64,000 nucleotides of DNA. Origin: Sphingomonadaceae bacterium. GTDB lineage: Bacteria; Pseudomonadota; Alphaproteobacteria; Sphingomonadales; Sphingomonadaceae. The notes under the pieces are model-generated. The model had not been told where the DNA came from and did no database searches. It saw only the letters and a program-made list of their open reading frames with translations. Where the stretch lies: positions 1 through 64,000 of the forward strand of contig JADZEQ010000001.1 of the NCBI GenBank assembly GCA_020850455.1. Direction: 5' to 3'. Numbering within the stretch: position 1 is the stretch's first letter; every line of letters starts with the position of its first letter. Both the position numbers and the translations under genes were made by a program. Shown piece after piece: positions 1 to 8,325 of the stretch.

Positions 1-935
1 CCAAGGCGTTCATCGCCGAACGCGGCTGGGACACCGCGATCACGGTCGGCTCGGGAAACGCCACGCGGCCGGCGCTGCTGACCGGCAGCAATGTCGAGAT
101 CTTCACCACCCTGACCGGGAAGCGATCACGGGTCGGCAGCGTCGAGGAAATCCTCGGCGACAAGGGGTTTGGCCGGCTGACGCGGCCGTTCATCCGCGAC
201 GAGACGGGAGCCGCCGATGCCGCGCAACGAGCCGCCGAGGCTCGTTTGGATCGGGCACGGCGCGAGATTTGCCGCAGCGGCCTCACGCTCCGTTGCGAGC
301 GCGGCGAGCACGCCGCCGATGGCGCGCCGGTCTGGCGGGTCTGGCTGATCCCGTCCAAACCGCTGCCCCTTACCGGGCTCAGTGCGCTGCGAGTTTGGCC
401 GATCACGCGGGGCGAAGGACATGCGCGCGATCTGCTGGAGCCGCTCCGGCAGGGACAGCCCGCCGACCTTGGCGCAATGCCCTTGGTCGACCTTACCCGG
501 TTCCTCGCCTGTCACCTGACGGACGAGACGGAAGACGTCTCGATCCTGTTCAGCACCGGGCTCATGATGGAGGGGCTGCCCGCAGAGCGCCACGCCGCCA
601 TCCTGCGCTGGGTGATCGACAGCAAGGACGCCTTCTTCCGCTATCTCCGCCTGCTCCTCTCCGAATTAGGCGATCCCTTCGCCGCCGCCCTCGCGGCGCA
701 GGACGGGTCAGGTCAGGGCGCTTGGCGCGCGGCAAGCGACGACGCGCCCATCCTCGAGGAGATGGTTCGGGCCTTCTGCCGGGGCGGAGACCAGCTTCGC
801 GCCATCGAACGGCTGATCGCACGCTTGGAAACCGGCGACGGTGACGATACCGATCCGATTCCGGCCGAGTTCCGCGCACTCTGGAATACATTCCGAATTG
901 CGCTCGCCACGCAGGATGCCGCGCATGCCGAATGA
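1..935 (+). CDS. Phospholipase D-like (HKD) domain protein, 5' truncated by window edge
   Basis: The reading frame is open from the first bases (first full codon at position 3) to TGA at 933-935, so the start lies outside the window. The first residues are the tail of a phospholipase-D HKD motif: a Lys as the first codon, an Asp nine residues later, then GSGNAT and TGSNVEIF, the usual GS-x-N continuation. PLD-fold enzymes cleave phosphodiesters; in bacterial genome islands they are often nucleases. About 230 residues follow the motif with no domain I recognise. The last 11 bases overlap the start of the downstream helicase gene, which implies one transcript and coupled translation. A nuclease partner for the helicase is the most likely role; lipid hydrolysis is less likely in this context. 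Confidence 0.7.
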   Translation, partial: KAFIAERGWDTAITVGSGNATRPALLTGSNVEIFTTLTGKRSRVGSVEEILGDKGFGRLTRPFIRDETGAADAAQRAAEARLDRARREICRSGLTLRCERGEHAADGAPVWRVWLIPSKPLPLTGLSALRVWPITRGEGHARDLLEPLRQGQPADLGAMPLVDLTRFLACHLTDETEDVSILFSTGLMMEGLPAERHAAILRWVIDSKDAFFRYLRLLLSELGDPFAAALAAQDGSGQGAWRAASDDAPILEEMVRAFCRGGDQLRAIERLIARLETGDGDDTDPIPAEFRALWNTFRIALATQDAAHAE

Positions 936-3900
936 ACGGTTTCGCGCCGACGCGGCGCTCGCTCCCCTCAAGGTCTTTCAGCGGCGCACCGTCGACTACG
1001 TCTTCGATCGGCTCTACGGCCAGGACGATCCTGTCCGCCAGTTCCTGGTCGCCGACGAAGTCGGCCTCGGCAAGACGATGGTGGCGCGCGGGGTCATCGC
1101 CCGCATGATCGAACACCTGTGGGACAGCACCAAGCGGATCGACATCCTCTACATCTGCTCGAACCAGGCGATCGCCGCCCAGAACCTCAACCGGCTGAAC
1201 GTCCTCGGGCGGCGCGAGCTGGCCCTGCCGACCCGCATGACGCTCGTTCCCCTGCAACTGCGCGATCAGGCGGGCCTCGACGCCAACAGGGTGAACTTCA
1301 TCAGCCTGACGCCGGGCACGACCTTCGATCTGCGCTCCGCGACGGGCGTGACGCAGGAGCGCGCCTTGCTGTTCCATCTCCTGCGCGACCTCGTTACGCG
1401 CCCGCGCGGCCTGCACAATCTGTTGCAGGTCACGGCCGGCGTCGAGGGTTGGAACCGCGCCGTGGACAACCTCACCCTCGAAGGCGTCGACAAGCGCATC
1501 ATCGAGCGTTTCCGCCGCGACGTGCAGGCGGATCGCGACATCTTCGAGGAACTCGAACGGATTTGCGAACTCTTCCCGCGCCGCCGGGACACCTATCCCG
1601 CAGAAATGACACAGCCCCGCAACAGCCTGGTCGCCCGGCTCCGCGCCAAGCTGTCCCACGCCTGCGTGGATGCGCTGCAACCCGACCTCATCATCATGGA
1701 CGAGTTCCAGCGGTTTCGGGATTTGCTGCATGGCGACAGCGACGCGGCGATCCTCGCGCGCGAACTGTTCGACTACTCGGGAGGCGACGGGCACGCCGCC
1801 CGCACCTTGCTGCTCTCCGCCACACCCTACCGAATGCTCACGCTCGCCGGCGACGAGCCCGACGAAGGCGACCACTATCAGGACTTCCTTGAGACTCTGA
1901 GTTTCCTCTACGGCCGGGAAAAGGGGCCGGAGGTGGCAGCCACGCTGGCGCGTGAAATGCGCGCCTTCCGCGGCCTCTTGCATGCCCTGCCACAGTCACA
2001 TGCCTCAGCGGTCGAAACCCGCCAGACCATCGAACGGCGCCTGCGCCGTGTGATCGCCCGAACCGAGCGGGTCGCATCCACAGTCGAGCGCGACTCCATG
2101 ATGAGCGAGCCTCCCATCACGGTCTCGATCGCGCCCGCCGACCTTGCGCAGGCATCCGCCGTTTCTCAGGTGGCGCGCACACTTGATGCGCCGGAGATCA
2201 TCGAATACTGGAAGTCTTCGCCCTATCTGCTTAATTTCATGCGCCACTACAGCCTGAAGCGGCTGCTGGAAGACCAGATCGACGCGCCTTCGGCCGTGCT
2301 CCGCACCGCAATCCAGGCGGCTCGACCGGCCATGCTCGATCACGACGCCATCGACGCCTATGCGCCGCTGGACCCGGCCAACGGTCGCATGCGCGCGATC
2401 ATGGACGACATCTTCGGCCAGCATCTGGAACAGAACCTCTGGATACCCGCCGCCATGCCCTATTACGGCGAGGCGCGAGCCGGGGCGCCGCTGACCAAGG
2501 CGCTGATATTTTCGTCCTGGTCCATGGTGCCCGATGCGGTCGCAGCCCTGCTGTCCTACGAAGCCGAACGGCGCATGGGCGTCGGCGAATCCGGCCGGCG
2601 CTATTTCGAGCAGCATCGCCTGCGTCCCTTGCAGTTCCGGCAGGATCATGGCCGGCTCGCGGGTCTGCGCGCGCTGCTGCTGATCTATCCCTCGCCGGCG
2701 CTGGCCGAGCTGGCCGATCCGCTGGCGGTGTTCAGCGAGACGGGGGTCGCCTTGTCGCTGGAGGGAATGCGCTCCGCTGTGGGCGACCGCCTCAAGCCCG
2801 CCCTCGGTGCTTTGAAGGAAGGCGCGGTGTCGCATCAGGACGCGCACAGCGCCGAGTGGGCCGCCCCAGCCGTGATCGATGACCTGCTGGGCGCGCGATC
2901 CCGCGCCTGGCTGGAAGCGACCCACGGCATGCGCGCCCTGGCGAGCGAAGACGCCTTCCACGATCATATCACCGAACTGGCGGCAGCGGTGAAGACGCAC
3001 GACATCGGCGCTTTGTCCGACGATCTTTCGGACCTGCTGGTTGACGTCGCGCTCGGCAGTCCGGCCGTCTGCGCGCTTCGCGCCCTCAAGCGGATCGCGC
3101 CCGAGCTGGCGTGGGATGACCCACGCTTGCTCAGCGCCGCCGCTGAAGTCGCCTGGTCGTTCCGGGCGCTGTTCAATCAGCATGACGCGGTCGCCTTGCT
3201 GAGACGGGATACCGACGATCACTACTGGCGCCGCGTGCTGGCCTATTGCGCCCAGCACAACCTACAGGCCGTCCTGGACGAATACGCACATTACCTCGTC
3301 GATGCCGAAGGTCTCGGCGCCCGCCCAGCCGACGACCGCGCAATCGGTGTCGCTCGCGCCATGGCCCAGGCCCTCGCTATCCGCCCGTCGCAGATCGACG
3401 TCGATGACGTGCAGGTCGATGGAGAGTCCCTCGCCATCAGCAAGTTCCAGATGCGCGGACGCTTCGCGATGCGGCTCGCCGACTACAAGGACGAAGACGG
3501 CGCCGTCGCGCGGCTCGGAGGCGTGCGTGACGCCTTCAACTCACCGTTCCGGCCGTTCGTTCTCGCCACCACGTCAGTCGGCCAGGAAGGGCTGGACTTC
3601 CATCCCTATTGCTATCGCGTCTATCACTGGAACTTGCCGGGCAACCCGGTGGACCTCGAGCAGCGCGAAGGCCGCGTCCACCGCTTCAAGGGCCATGCCG
3701 TGCGCCTCAATCTGGCCGAACGCCAGGCCGCGGTCGTCAGGGGCCGTGGGCAGGCTCCTGACGATCCGTGGAAGCTGATGTTCGAGCACGCGCGATCCGA
3801 GGCGGCGGTCGACACCGATCTCATCCCCTATTGGATCTACGAAGGTTCCGTGCGCGTCGAACGGCGCGTGCCGATGCTGCCGTTCAGTCGGGAAGTCACG

Positions 3901-4074
3901 CGACTCGCCTGGCTCAAACGCAGCCTCACGGTCTATCGACTGGCCTTCGGTCAACCGCGGCAGGACGATCTGCTCGACTACCTGCAAACCCTGGCCGGCG
4001 ACGGCATGGACTCCAACCTGCTTACAGACCTGCAAATTCGGCTTGAGCCAGAGGTGTTCGACAGGTCAGCGTGA
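925..4074 (+). CDS. Large SF2/SNF2-type helicase, candidate defence protein
   Basis: A protein of 1049 residues if it starts at ATG 925 (ATG 916 is also possible). Walker A is ADEVGLGKT at about residues 43-51, the DEAH-type box is DEFQ near 258, and motif III SATPYRM lies near 295. Lobe 2 is split: KALIFSSW (motif IV) is near 525, but motif V/VI (TTSVGQEGLDF and QREGRVHR) is near 880-930. These motifs mark an ATP-driven DNA or RNA translocase. The gene overlaps the upstream PLD gene by 11 bases. Similar nuclease-helicase pairings exist in DISARM, Mokosh and Dpd systems, but the arrangement here does not clearly match any of them. The helicase assignment is firm; the defence role is inference from partner and island location. 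Confidence 0.8.
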   Translation: MPNERFRADAALAPLKVFQRRTVDYVFDRLYGQDDPVRQFLVADEVGLGKTMVARGVIARMIEHLWDSTKRIDILYICSNQAIAAQNLNRLNVLGRRELALPTRMTLVPLQLRDQAGLDANRVNFISLTPGTTFDLRSATGVTQERALLFHLLRDLVTRPRGLHNLLQVTAGVEGWNRAVDNLTLEGVDKRIIERFRRDVQADRDIFEELERICELFPRRRDTYPAEMTQPRNSLVARLRAKLSHACVDALQPDLIIMDEFQRFRDLLHGDSDAAILARELFDYSGGDGHAARTLLLSATPYRMLTLAGDEPDEGDHYQDFLETLSFLYGREKGPEVAATLAREMRAFRGLLHALPQSHASAVETRQTIERRLRRVIARTERVASTVERDSMMSEPPITVSIAPADLAQASAVSQVARTLDAPEIIEYWKSSPYLLNFMRHYSLKRLLEDQIDAPSAVLRTAIQAARPAMLDHDAIDAYAPLDPANGRMRAIMDDIFGQHLEQNLWIPAAMPYYGEARAGAPLTKALIFSSWSMVPDAVAALLSYEAERRMGVGESGRRYFEQHRLRPLQFRQDHGRLAGLRALLLIYPSPALAELADPLAVFSETGVALSLEGMRSAVGDRLKPALGALKEGAVSHQDAHSAEWAAPAVIDDLLGARSRAWLEATHGMRALASEDAFHDHITELAAAVKTHDIGALSDDLSDLLVDVALGSPAVCALRALKRIAPELAWDDPRLLSAAAEVAWSFRALFNQHDAVALLRRDTDDHYWRRVLAYCAQHNLQAVLDEYAHYLVDAEGLGARPADDRAIGVARAMAQALAIRPSQIDVDDVQVDGESLAISKFQMRGRFAMRLADYKDEDGAVARLGGVRDAFNSPFRPFVLATTSVGQEGLDFHPYCYRVYHWNLPGNPVDLEQREGRVHRFKGHAVRLNLAERQAAVVRGRGQAPDDPWKLMFEHARSEAAVDTDLIPYWIYEGSVRVERRVPMLPFSREVTRLAWLKRSLTVYRLAFGQPRQDDLLDYLQTLAGDGMDSNLLTDLQIRLEPEVFDRSA

Positions 4075-4277
4075 TGACCTCACCGCGCCTGGCTCCAAAT
4101 GCCCTTTGCGAGCGGGAAGACCACTCCGCATCCCCGCCTATTTATATCCCCCACCATCCGCCTTCCCTACGCCTGACGATTGATACTTCCCTGGCCACTT
4201 CCGCGCGCTCATGTTCGGTCGTGCAGGAGCGTGCGCCATCGAGGCTCGGCCAGCGTGTCGGTGCCTCTGAATGACCA

Positions 4278-4295
4278 ACGCATTGCGAAATGCGT
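4278..4295. promoter_or_regulatory. Short palindrome upstream of the AlpA-like gene, possible operator
   Basis: ACGCATT and AATGCGT form a perfect 7-bp inverted repeat around a 4-base spacer, 57 bases before the ATG at 4352. It is the sort of site a small HTH regulator could bind. No promoter hexamers are convincing nearby. The rest of 4075-4277 shows nothing I can name. Confidence 0.3.
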
Positions 4296-4323
4296 CTCGC
4301 GCTCGACCATCAACGATTATCAG

Positions 4324-4340
4324 CGGCAGGTCTCCTGCCG
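4324..4340 (+). promoter_or_regulatory. Hairpin abutting the ribosome binding site of the AlpA-like gene
   Basis: CGGCAGG and CCTGCCG pair perfectly across a 3-base loop. The stem ends at 4340 and the strong Shine-Dalgarno AAGGAGG begins at 4341, so the folded mRNA would sit directly against the ribosome site of the downstream gene. Confidence 0.4.
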
Positions 4341-4351
4341 AAGGAGGGCGT

Positions 4352-4582
4352 ATGTCAGAGACCACATTCCTCACGCCGGAAGAGGTGGCCGAACGCTATC
4401 GTGGCAGCGTTTCGGTCGGCACCCTTCGGAACTGGCGTGCGATGAAGATCGGGCCGTCGTTCGTAAAAATCGGCAAAGCGGTGCTCTACCGGATCGACGA
4501 GCTTGAGGCGTGGGACGACAGGAATCGTGTGCAGTGCCGCGCCCCGAAGCGAATTGAGCAAAGCGCCATGGATCGAGCTTGA
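4352..4582 (+). CDS. AlpA/excisionase-like helix-turn-helix protein
   Basis: A 76-residue protein. The start at ATG 4352 is supported by an excellent AAGGAGG five bases upstream; the longer open frame to 4271 has no such signal. The N-terminal segment LTPEEVAERY, followed by LRNWRAMKIGPSFVKIGKAV and a Tyr-Arg-Ile-Asp-Glu-Leu ending, is typical of the MerR-like winged helix of excisionase/AlpA proteins. Such proteins act as recombination directionality factors or small transcription regulators of mobile elements. It lies in the same island as the serine recombinase at 6.6-8.2 kb, though not adjacent to it. A function in excision is plausible but inferred. Confidence 0.7.
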   Translation: MSETTFLTPEEVAERYRGSVSVGTLRNWRAMKIGPSFVKIGKAVLYRIDELEAWDDRNRVQCRAPKRIEQSAMDRA

Positions 4583-4597
4583 TCGCTCAGCACAAAT

Positions 4598-4634
4598 GGC
4601 GGGCGCGCCGGTTGGCGCTCCCGACGCGCCCGCC
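4598..4634. terminator. GC-rich inverted repeat between convergent genes, possible terminator
   Basis: GGCGGGCGCG at 4598-4607 and CGCGCCCGCC at 4625-4634 are perfect 10-bp complements with a 17-base loop. The repeat sits in the 226-base gap between the convergent AlpA-like and ParB-like genes, where a terminator is expected. No T-run follows on either strand, so this is a weak call. A second pair in the gap, GGCGAACC at 4653-4660 and GGTTCGCC at 4712-4719, is also complementary. Confidence 0.3.
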
Positions 4635-4808
4635 CGCCTTCGGTTCATGCGAGGCGAACCGCCCCTCATGCGGCTGGACCATATGACGGCCAGCCTGGTG
4701 GGCCTCATGCGGGTTCGCCGCCATTCCCACCGCCATGCTTGATCCGCCCCACGGTGCGGCTTCTCCCATGGTCCCCGCGCTTATCGGGTCCGGGTCCCCA
4801 TATCTGAC

Positions 4809-5744
4809 TCAGTCGCTCGGCGTTTTCGCAATCGGGCCGAGCGTGTCGATCTCGGCGATCTTCTGAAACTCGCTGAGATAGTCCTGCTGATGGGTCGCCA
4901 ACCAACGGACCACGCGATTGTTCGCAAGGAGCTTGGCGACGTATCCACGCGCGACGGTCAAATGCAGATTGTCGATGCCGTAGGTTTCCTCGACCGACTT
5001 GACCTGCGTCTGGAGCGCCGCCAGTTCCCGCTCCATCCGGGCGATCTGTTGACCCGAGGGCGTCGGCTTGCCGCCGCCCTTTCCCCTCTTGGTGGCGGCA
5101 AGCTGGTTTTCGGATGTCGCCGCGCGCAACGCGCGGGCAAACATGACCGTGAAATTGTTCTGGCCGATCATCAGATCGGCGGCTTCGATCTGCCGCACGG
5201 CCGTCATCTGACGCAGAATGTCGAACACCTTCATCGAGCAAGGCGTGTCTTTCAGCATCTCGGCCGCCTCGGGGCTGATCCCTTCCAGCAGCCGGAAACG
5301 CCGCAGCACTGACTCGACCTGGAGGTTCAGGGCCGCGGCGATGTCGGCGGATGACACGCCTCGATCCATCGCGCGCGCAATCATCCGGTGCTCCTGGATC
5401 GGCGGGATGCGGTTGACGCGCTTGTTGTAGGTATAGGTGTCGTCGTCAGAGGCGAGCAGGCACTCCACCTCAGCGATGCCGAGTTCCTTCAGCGCTTCCA
5501 GCCGAAGGTGGCCATCCAGGAGAAACCAGGTTCCGGCGTTATTTTCATCCGCCATAACGACGGGCGCTTCGATCAGGCCGATCGCCTTGATGGAACTCAG
5601 AACCTGCGAATAGGACCGGCTCGCCTTGGCGCCGTTCGGCAACGTCTTGAGCGGAACGATCGCCGCGACAGGAATTGTCAGGAAGTCTCGGTCGAAGGCG
5701 AGATGAATACGCCCATCCTCCCGTCCCCTCGGTTCATCTGCCAT
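4809..5744 (-). CDS. ParB/RepB-like partition family protein (second of pair)
   Basis: A 311-residue protein. An N-terminal ParB/sulfiredoxin-like fold is shown by LLDGHLRLEALKELG at 75-89 and the ENIxR-equivalent stretch NRIPPIQEHRMI at 111-122. An HTH segment lies around 132-150. The remainder, with a possible coiled coil around 230-250, resembles the RepB plasmid-partition C-terminal region. ParB proteins bind DNA and use a CTP-type clamp in partition systems. No ParA-like ATPase is nearby, so a role with the upstream recombinase (site synapsis, copy maintenance) is as likely as classical partition. Its start overlaps the end of the preceding ParB-like gene by 11 bases, so the two are translationally coupled. 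Confidence 0.75.
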   Translation of the reverse strand: MADEPRGREDGRIHLAFDRDFLTIPVAAIVPLKTLPNGAKASRSYSQVLSSIKAIGLIEAPVVMADENNAGTWFLLDGHLRLEALKELGIAEVECLLASDDDTYTYNKRVNRIPPIQEHRMIARAMDRGVSSADIAAALNLQVESVLRRFRLLEGISPEAAEMLKDTPCSMKVFDILRQMTAVRQIEAADLMIGQNNFTVMFARALRAATSENQLAATKRGKGGGKPTPSGQQIARMERELAALQTQVKSVEETYGIDNLHLTVARGYVAKLLANNRVVRWLATHQQDYLSEFQKIAEIDTLGPIAKTPSD

Positions 5745-6642
5745 GATCGCCTCCCGAAACGCGGACTTTGAGCGCCCGAGGCATGGTCGCCAGCCCTTCC
5801 GCTCTCAGCAGATTGATGAAGCCGTCGTTGGCGAGCAGATCCTTCAGCGCCTCGACGACGAACAGCAGGCGGGTCTGCGTGAAATCCGACTTCTTGACGA
5901 GCAGGCGCTGCTTTTCCGCTTCACGTTGATAGACCTGCATGAGATCGGCGGCGGTCATTCGGCGGACCCCGGTGCCTTTCCGACCCAACCGCCCGGCAGG
6001 CAAACCTCCCTTGCGCTGGCTTCGCATCCGCATGTCGAGCAGGCGGCGGACGGCGGCCAGCTTCTTGCCCCTGAGCTTGCCGGTCTCATAGGCGTCAAGG
6101 AGCAGATTCTGTGCCTCTTCCGTCTCCGACTTGGAAATCTCCATCGCCAAGGTGATCGGAATGAGCCCGGTTTCGACCGCGGCCACCAACCGTTCCTCGC
6201 CGCGCTCAAGAAGCGAAGCGATCATATTCACCCAGGACGCCCCGACGCCGATCTTCTCGGCGATCTCGGCATCGCTATAGCCGCGAGACCTCAGAGCGCC
6301 GATCTCTTTCATGACGTCTATGGGCCGTGGGGTGCGCCGCGCGATATTCTCGACCAGGCTCATCACGAGACACTCGCTCTCGCTGGCCTCGATCACCACG
6401 GCCGGAATCTCCGTCTGACCCAGCATCTGGAAGGCTTCCAGCCGGCCTTCGCCACAGACGAGATCGTATCTCGGCCCCCCGGCGCCATCACGGCGGCTCA
6501 CCGTGATCGGACGCTTCAGGCCGATGGCCTCAATGTTGTTCACGATCTCCCGGTGCTGACGCTTGTTGCGCGCGCGTGGATTCAGAACGGTGATCCGGGA
6601 GATCGGGATCATTTCGACCCTGTTCGGACGGACGGCAGGCAT
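5734..6642 (-). CDS. ParB/RepB-like partition family protein (first of pair)
   Basis: A 302-residue protein. The start ATG at 6642-6640 overlaps the recombinase stop as TGATG; the frame is open further upstream but only over the recombinase gene. GEGRLEAF at 64-71 matches the ParB GERR box, ENIARR at 98-103 matches the second ParB box, and a clear HTH follows at 124-143. The C-terminal half is basic and resembles RepB. It is the middle gene of a recombinase-ParB-ParB unit and is only distantly similar to its downstream neighbour, so the pair looks like an old duplication or a heterodimer rather than a recent copy. Confidence 0.78.
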   Translation of the reverse strand: MPAVRPNRVEMIPISRITVLNPRARNKRQHREIVNNIEAIGLKRPITVSRRDGAGGPRYDLVCGEGRLEAFQMLGQTEIPAVVIEASESECLVMSLVENIARRTPRPIDVMKEIGALRSRGYSDAEIAEKIGVGASWVNMIASLLERGEERLVAAVETGLIPITLAMEISKSETEEAQNLLLDAYETGKLRGKKLAAVRRLLDMRMRSQRKGGLPAGRLGRKGTGVRRMTAADLMQVYQREAEKQRLLVKKSDFTQTRLLFVVEALKDLLANDGFINLLRAEGLATMPRALKVRVSGGDHGR

Positions 6643-8207
6643 CAAGCGGCCTCCCCAAGAGGAATGGGCGTGGCAATGTCGTAGAGAAGCTCGAGGCCGT
6701 CGAAGCGATAAGCGTCGAGCCCGAGCGTATTCTCCTCTCCCAGCCGCAGCTTTTCGGAGAGCATGTCGATACGCGGGAACAGGTAGTAGTCGAACGGCGC
6801 GCGATTGGCGCTGTCCATTCGCACGACGATCGTGATGTCGGGCGCGAGCGAGGTGTCGAAGCGCAGATGCCACCGCAGCAGCCCGGTCGGCGTCTCGACG
6901 CATCGGGCCACCACCACCGAGAGGCTGAACTCGCCGTTGACGATCACCCGGTCGGTCTGAAGATCCTGCCAGGCGTCGCTACCCGCAGCCCGCAATCCGT
7001 CGAGCACCTCGCGGACGATTTCGGGATGGAGCTTACGCAGCTCGCGGTTGATTTCGACATATCGGTAGTCGCGATCCGGCGTGAAGCCCACGAGGCCGTA
7101 GGCGCGAAGCAGGCTGCCAAAGCGAGAGCTATAGGCGCTACTGGATGGCATCCCCTCGCATTCGTCGATGACGATGCCGGACAGCAAACCCCTCTGTTGG
7201 TAGAGCTTCCTCAGAGATTGGAGCATCTCCTCGTCACTCAAACGGAAGGAGCGCGCGCTGATGATGGTCTTGGCCGCCTCGAACAATTCCCGTTCGACGA
7301 CGGCCACGAAGGCGTCCGGCGACCTGATCCACATCTCGGGATCGTTCTGGACGCGCTTTTTCTTCAGCTTGAAGGAGCGACGATTCCATACGTTGTCGCC
7401 GACGTATTTCTCGTTGATCAGAATCTGATGGACCGTTCCCCTGGTCCAGGGTCGTCCAAGATCGGTCGGTAGGCCCCGTTGGTTGAGATCGGCAGCGATC
7501 TCCCGCTCGCTGTATCCCTGATGGACGAAGGCTTGGTAGATGCCGCGCACCAGATCGACTTCTTCCGCCGGGCCAAGCGTCAGGATCACCCGATCGGTCT
7601 GGATGCTCTTGTGCTCCCCACGGCCCAGAACCCCTTTGATGACGCCATGCTCGTCGATCAGGGTTCGGCGGAGACCGAAGCCGGCGGGTCCGCCCTGACG
7701 GTAGCCCTTCTCGATCAGCCGGCCCTGGCCCGCAAAGACCTTGGTCGATAGCTCGCGGCTATACTCGCCGGCCATCGCACGCTTGACGCCTTTAACGATG
7801 GTCGAGATTGGGCTGCCATCGTTGTCGAATTGCTCCGCGCAATACTCGACGGCGATGCCGGCGCGTCGGCAGATATACTCGTAATAGGCGCTCTCGTCGG
7901 CATCCTGAAAACGCCCCCAGCGGCTGACGTCATAGACGAGAACCAAGGTGAAATCGGTGTTCCCGGACTGCACGTCCTCGATGAGCTGTCTGAGCGCGTC
8001 GCGTCCCTCAATCTTGAGGCCGCTTTTCCCCGCATCGGCATAGGTTCTGACGATCTCTATTCCGCGGGCTTCAGCATACTGCTTGATCGCGTCGGACTGG
8101 TTTTCGGTCGAATATTTTTGATGGTCCGTGGACATGCGGACGTATTCGGCAGCCCGAAGAGGACGTTCAGGCTGCCCTGACCGATCATCGTAAAGTCGCT
8201 GGCCCAT
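6642..8207 (-). CDS. Large serine recombinase (resolvase/invertase family integrase)
   Basis: A 521-residue protein starting at ATG 8207, with GGGAGG about ten bases upstream. The resolvase N-terminal domain holds the catalytic Ser at residue 26 in EYVRMSTDHQ, with Arg 24 and the VYDVSRWGR segment at 91-99. A recombinase domain follows (GPAGFGLRR region and beyond). Serine recombinases of this size integrate and excise elements at short att sites. The usual C-terminal zinc ribbon with paired Cys motifs is not visible, so the C-terminal region is divergent. It leads a three-gene operon with two ParB-like genes and is divergent from an HTH regulator. It is the probable integrase of the island that ends in radC. 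Confidence 0.88.
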   Translation of the reverse strand: MGQRLYDDRSGQPERPLRAAEYVRMSTDHQKYSTENQSDAIKQYAEARGIEIVRTYADAGKSGLKIEGRDALRQLIEDVQSGNTDFTLVLVYDVSRWGRFQDADESAYYEYICRRAGIAVEYCAEQFDNDGSPISTIVKGVKRAMAGEYSRELSTKVFAGQGRLIEKGYRQGGPAGFGLRRTLIDEHGVIKGVLGRGEHKSIQTDRVILTLGPAEEVDLVRGIYQAFVHQGYSEREIAADLNQRGLPTDLGRPWTRGTVHQILINEKYVGDNVWNRRSFKLKKKRVQNDPEMWIRSPDAFVAVVERELFEAAKTIISARSFRLSDEEMLQSLRKLYQQRGLLSGIVIDECEGMPSSSAYSSRFGSLLRAYGLVGFTPDRDYRYVEINRELRKLHPEIVREVLDGLRAAGSDAWQDLQTDRVIVNGEFSLSVVVARCVETPTGLLRWHLRFDTSLAPDITIVVRMDSANRAPFDYYLFPRIDMLSEKLRLGEENTLGLDAYRFDGLELLYDIATPIPLGEAA

Positions 8208-8231
8208 CACATTACGCCCTCCCGAAATTGC

Positions 8232-8262
8232 CTGCGGCGGTCCGGGCGACCTACCGCCGCAG
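8232..8262. promoter_or_regulatory. Perfect 10-bp inverted repeat in the recombinase-regulator intergenic region
   Basis: CTGCGGCGGT at 8232-8241 and ACCGCCGCAG at 8253-8262 are exact complements separated by 11 bases. The repeat lies between the divergent recombinase and regulator genes, where an operator or a recombinase binding site would be expected. Confidence 0.4.
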
Positions 8263-8285
8263 CGCATGACGGGCCTCTGCCGCCA

Positions 8286-8315
8286 CTCCGCACGGAAACC
8301 AGTTTAGCTGCGGAG
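8286..8315. promoter_or_regulatory. 7-bp inverted repeat overlapping the regulator's ribosome binding region
   Basis: CTCCGCA at 8286-8292 and TGCGGAG at 8309-8315 are exact complements with a 16-base spacer. The right arm contributes GGAG about ten bases before the regulator's ATG at 8326, so binding here could autoregulate the regulator. Confidence 0.35.
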
Positions 8316-8325
8316 AAAACGGAAG

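Noticed and set aside
562-1983. Long open frame on the minus strand opposite the helicase gene (473 codons)
   Set aside because: Low-complexity Arg/Gly/Ala-rich translation with no motifs; it mirrors high-GC codon bias of the strand carrying clear helicase motifs.
2005-3258. Another long minus-strand frame opposite the helicase (417 codons)
   Set aside because: Same reasoning: antisense shadow of a motif-bearing gene.
4071-4274. 67-codon frame starting at the helicase stop
   Set aside because: Overlap with the stop is suggestive, but composition (Pro/Ser/Arg) is not protein-like and there is no ribosome site.
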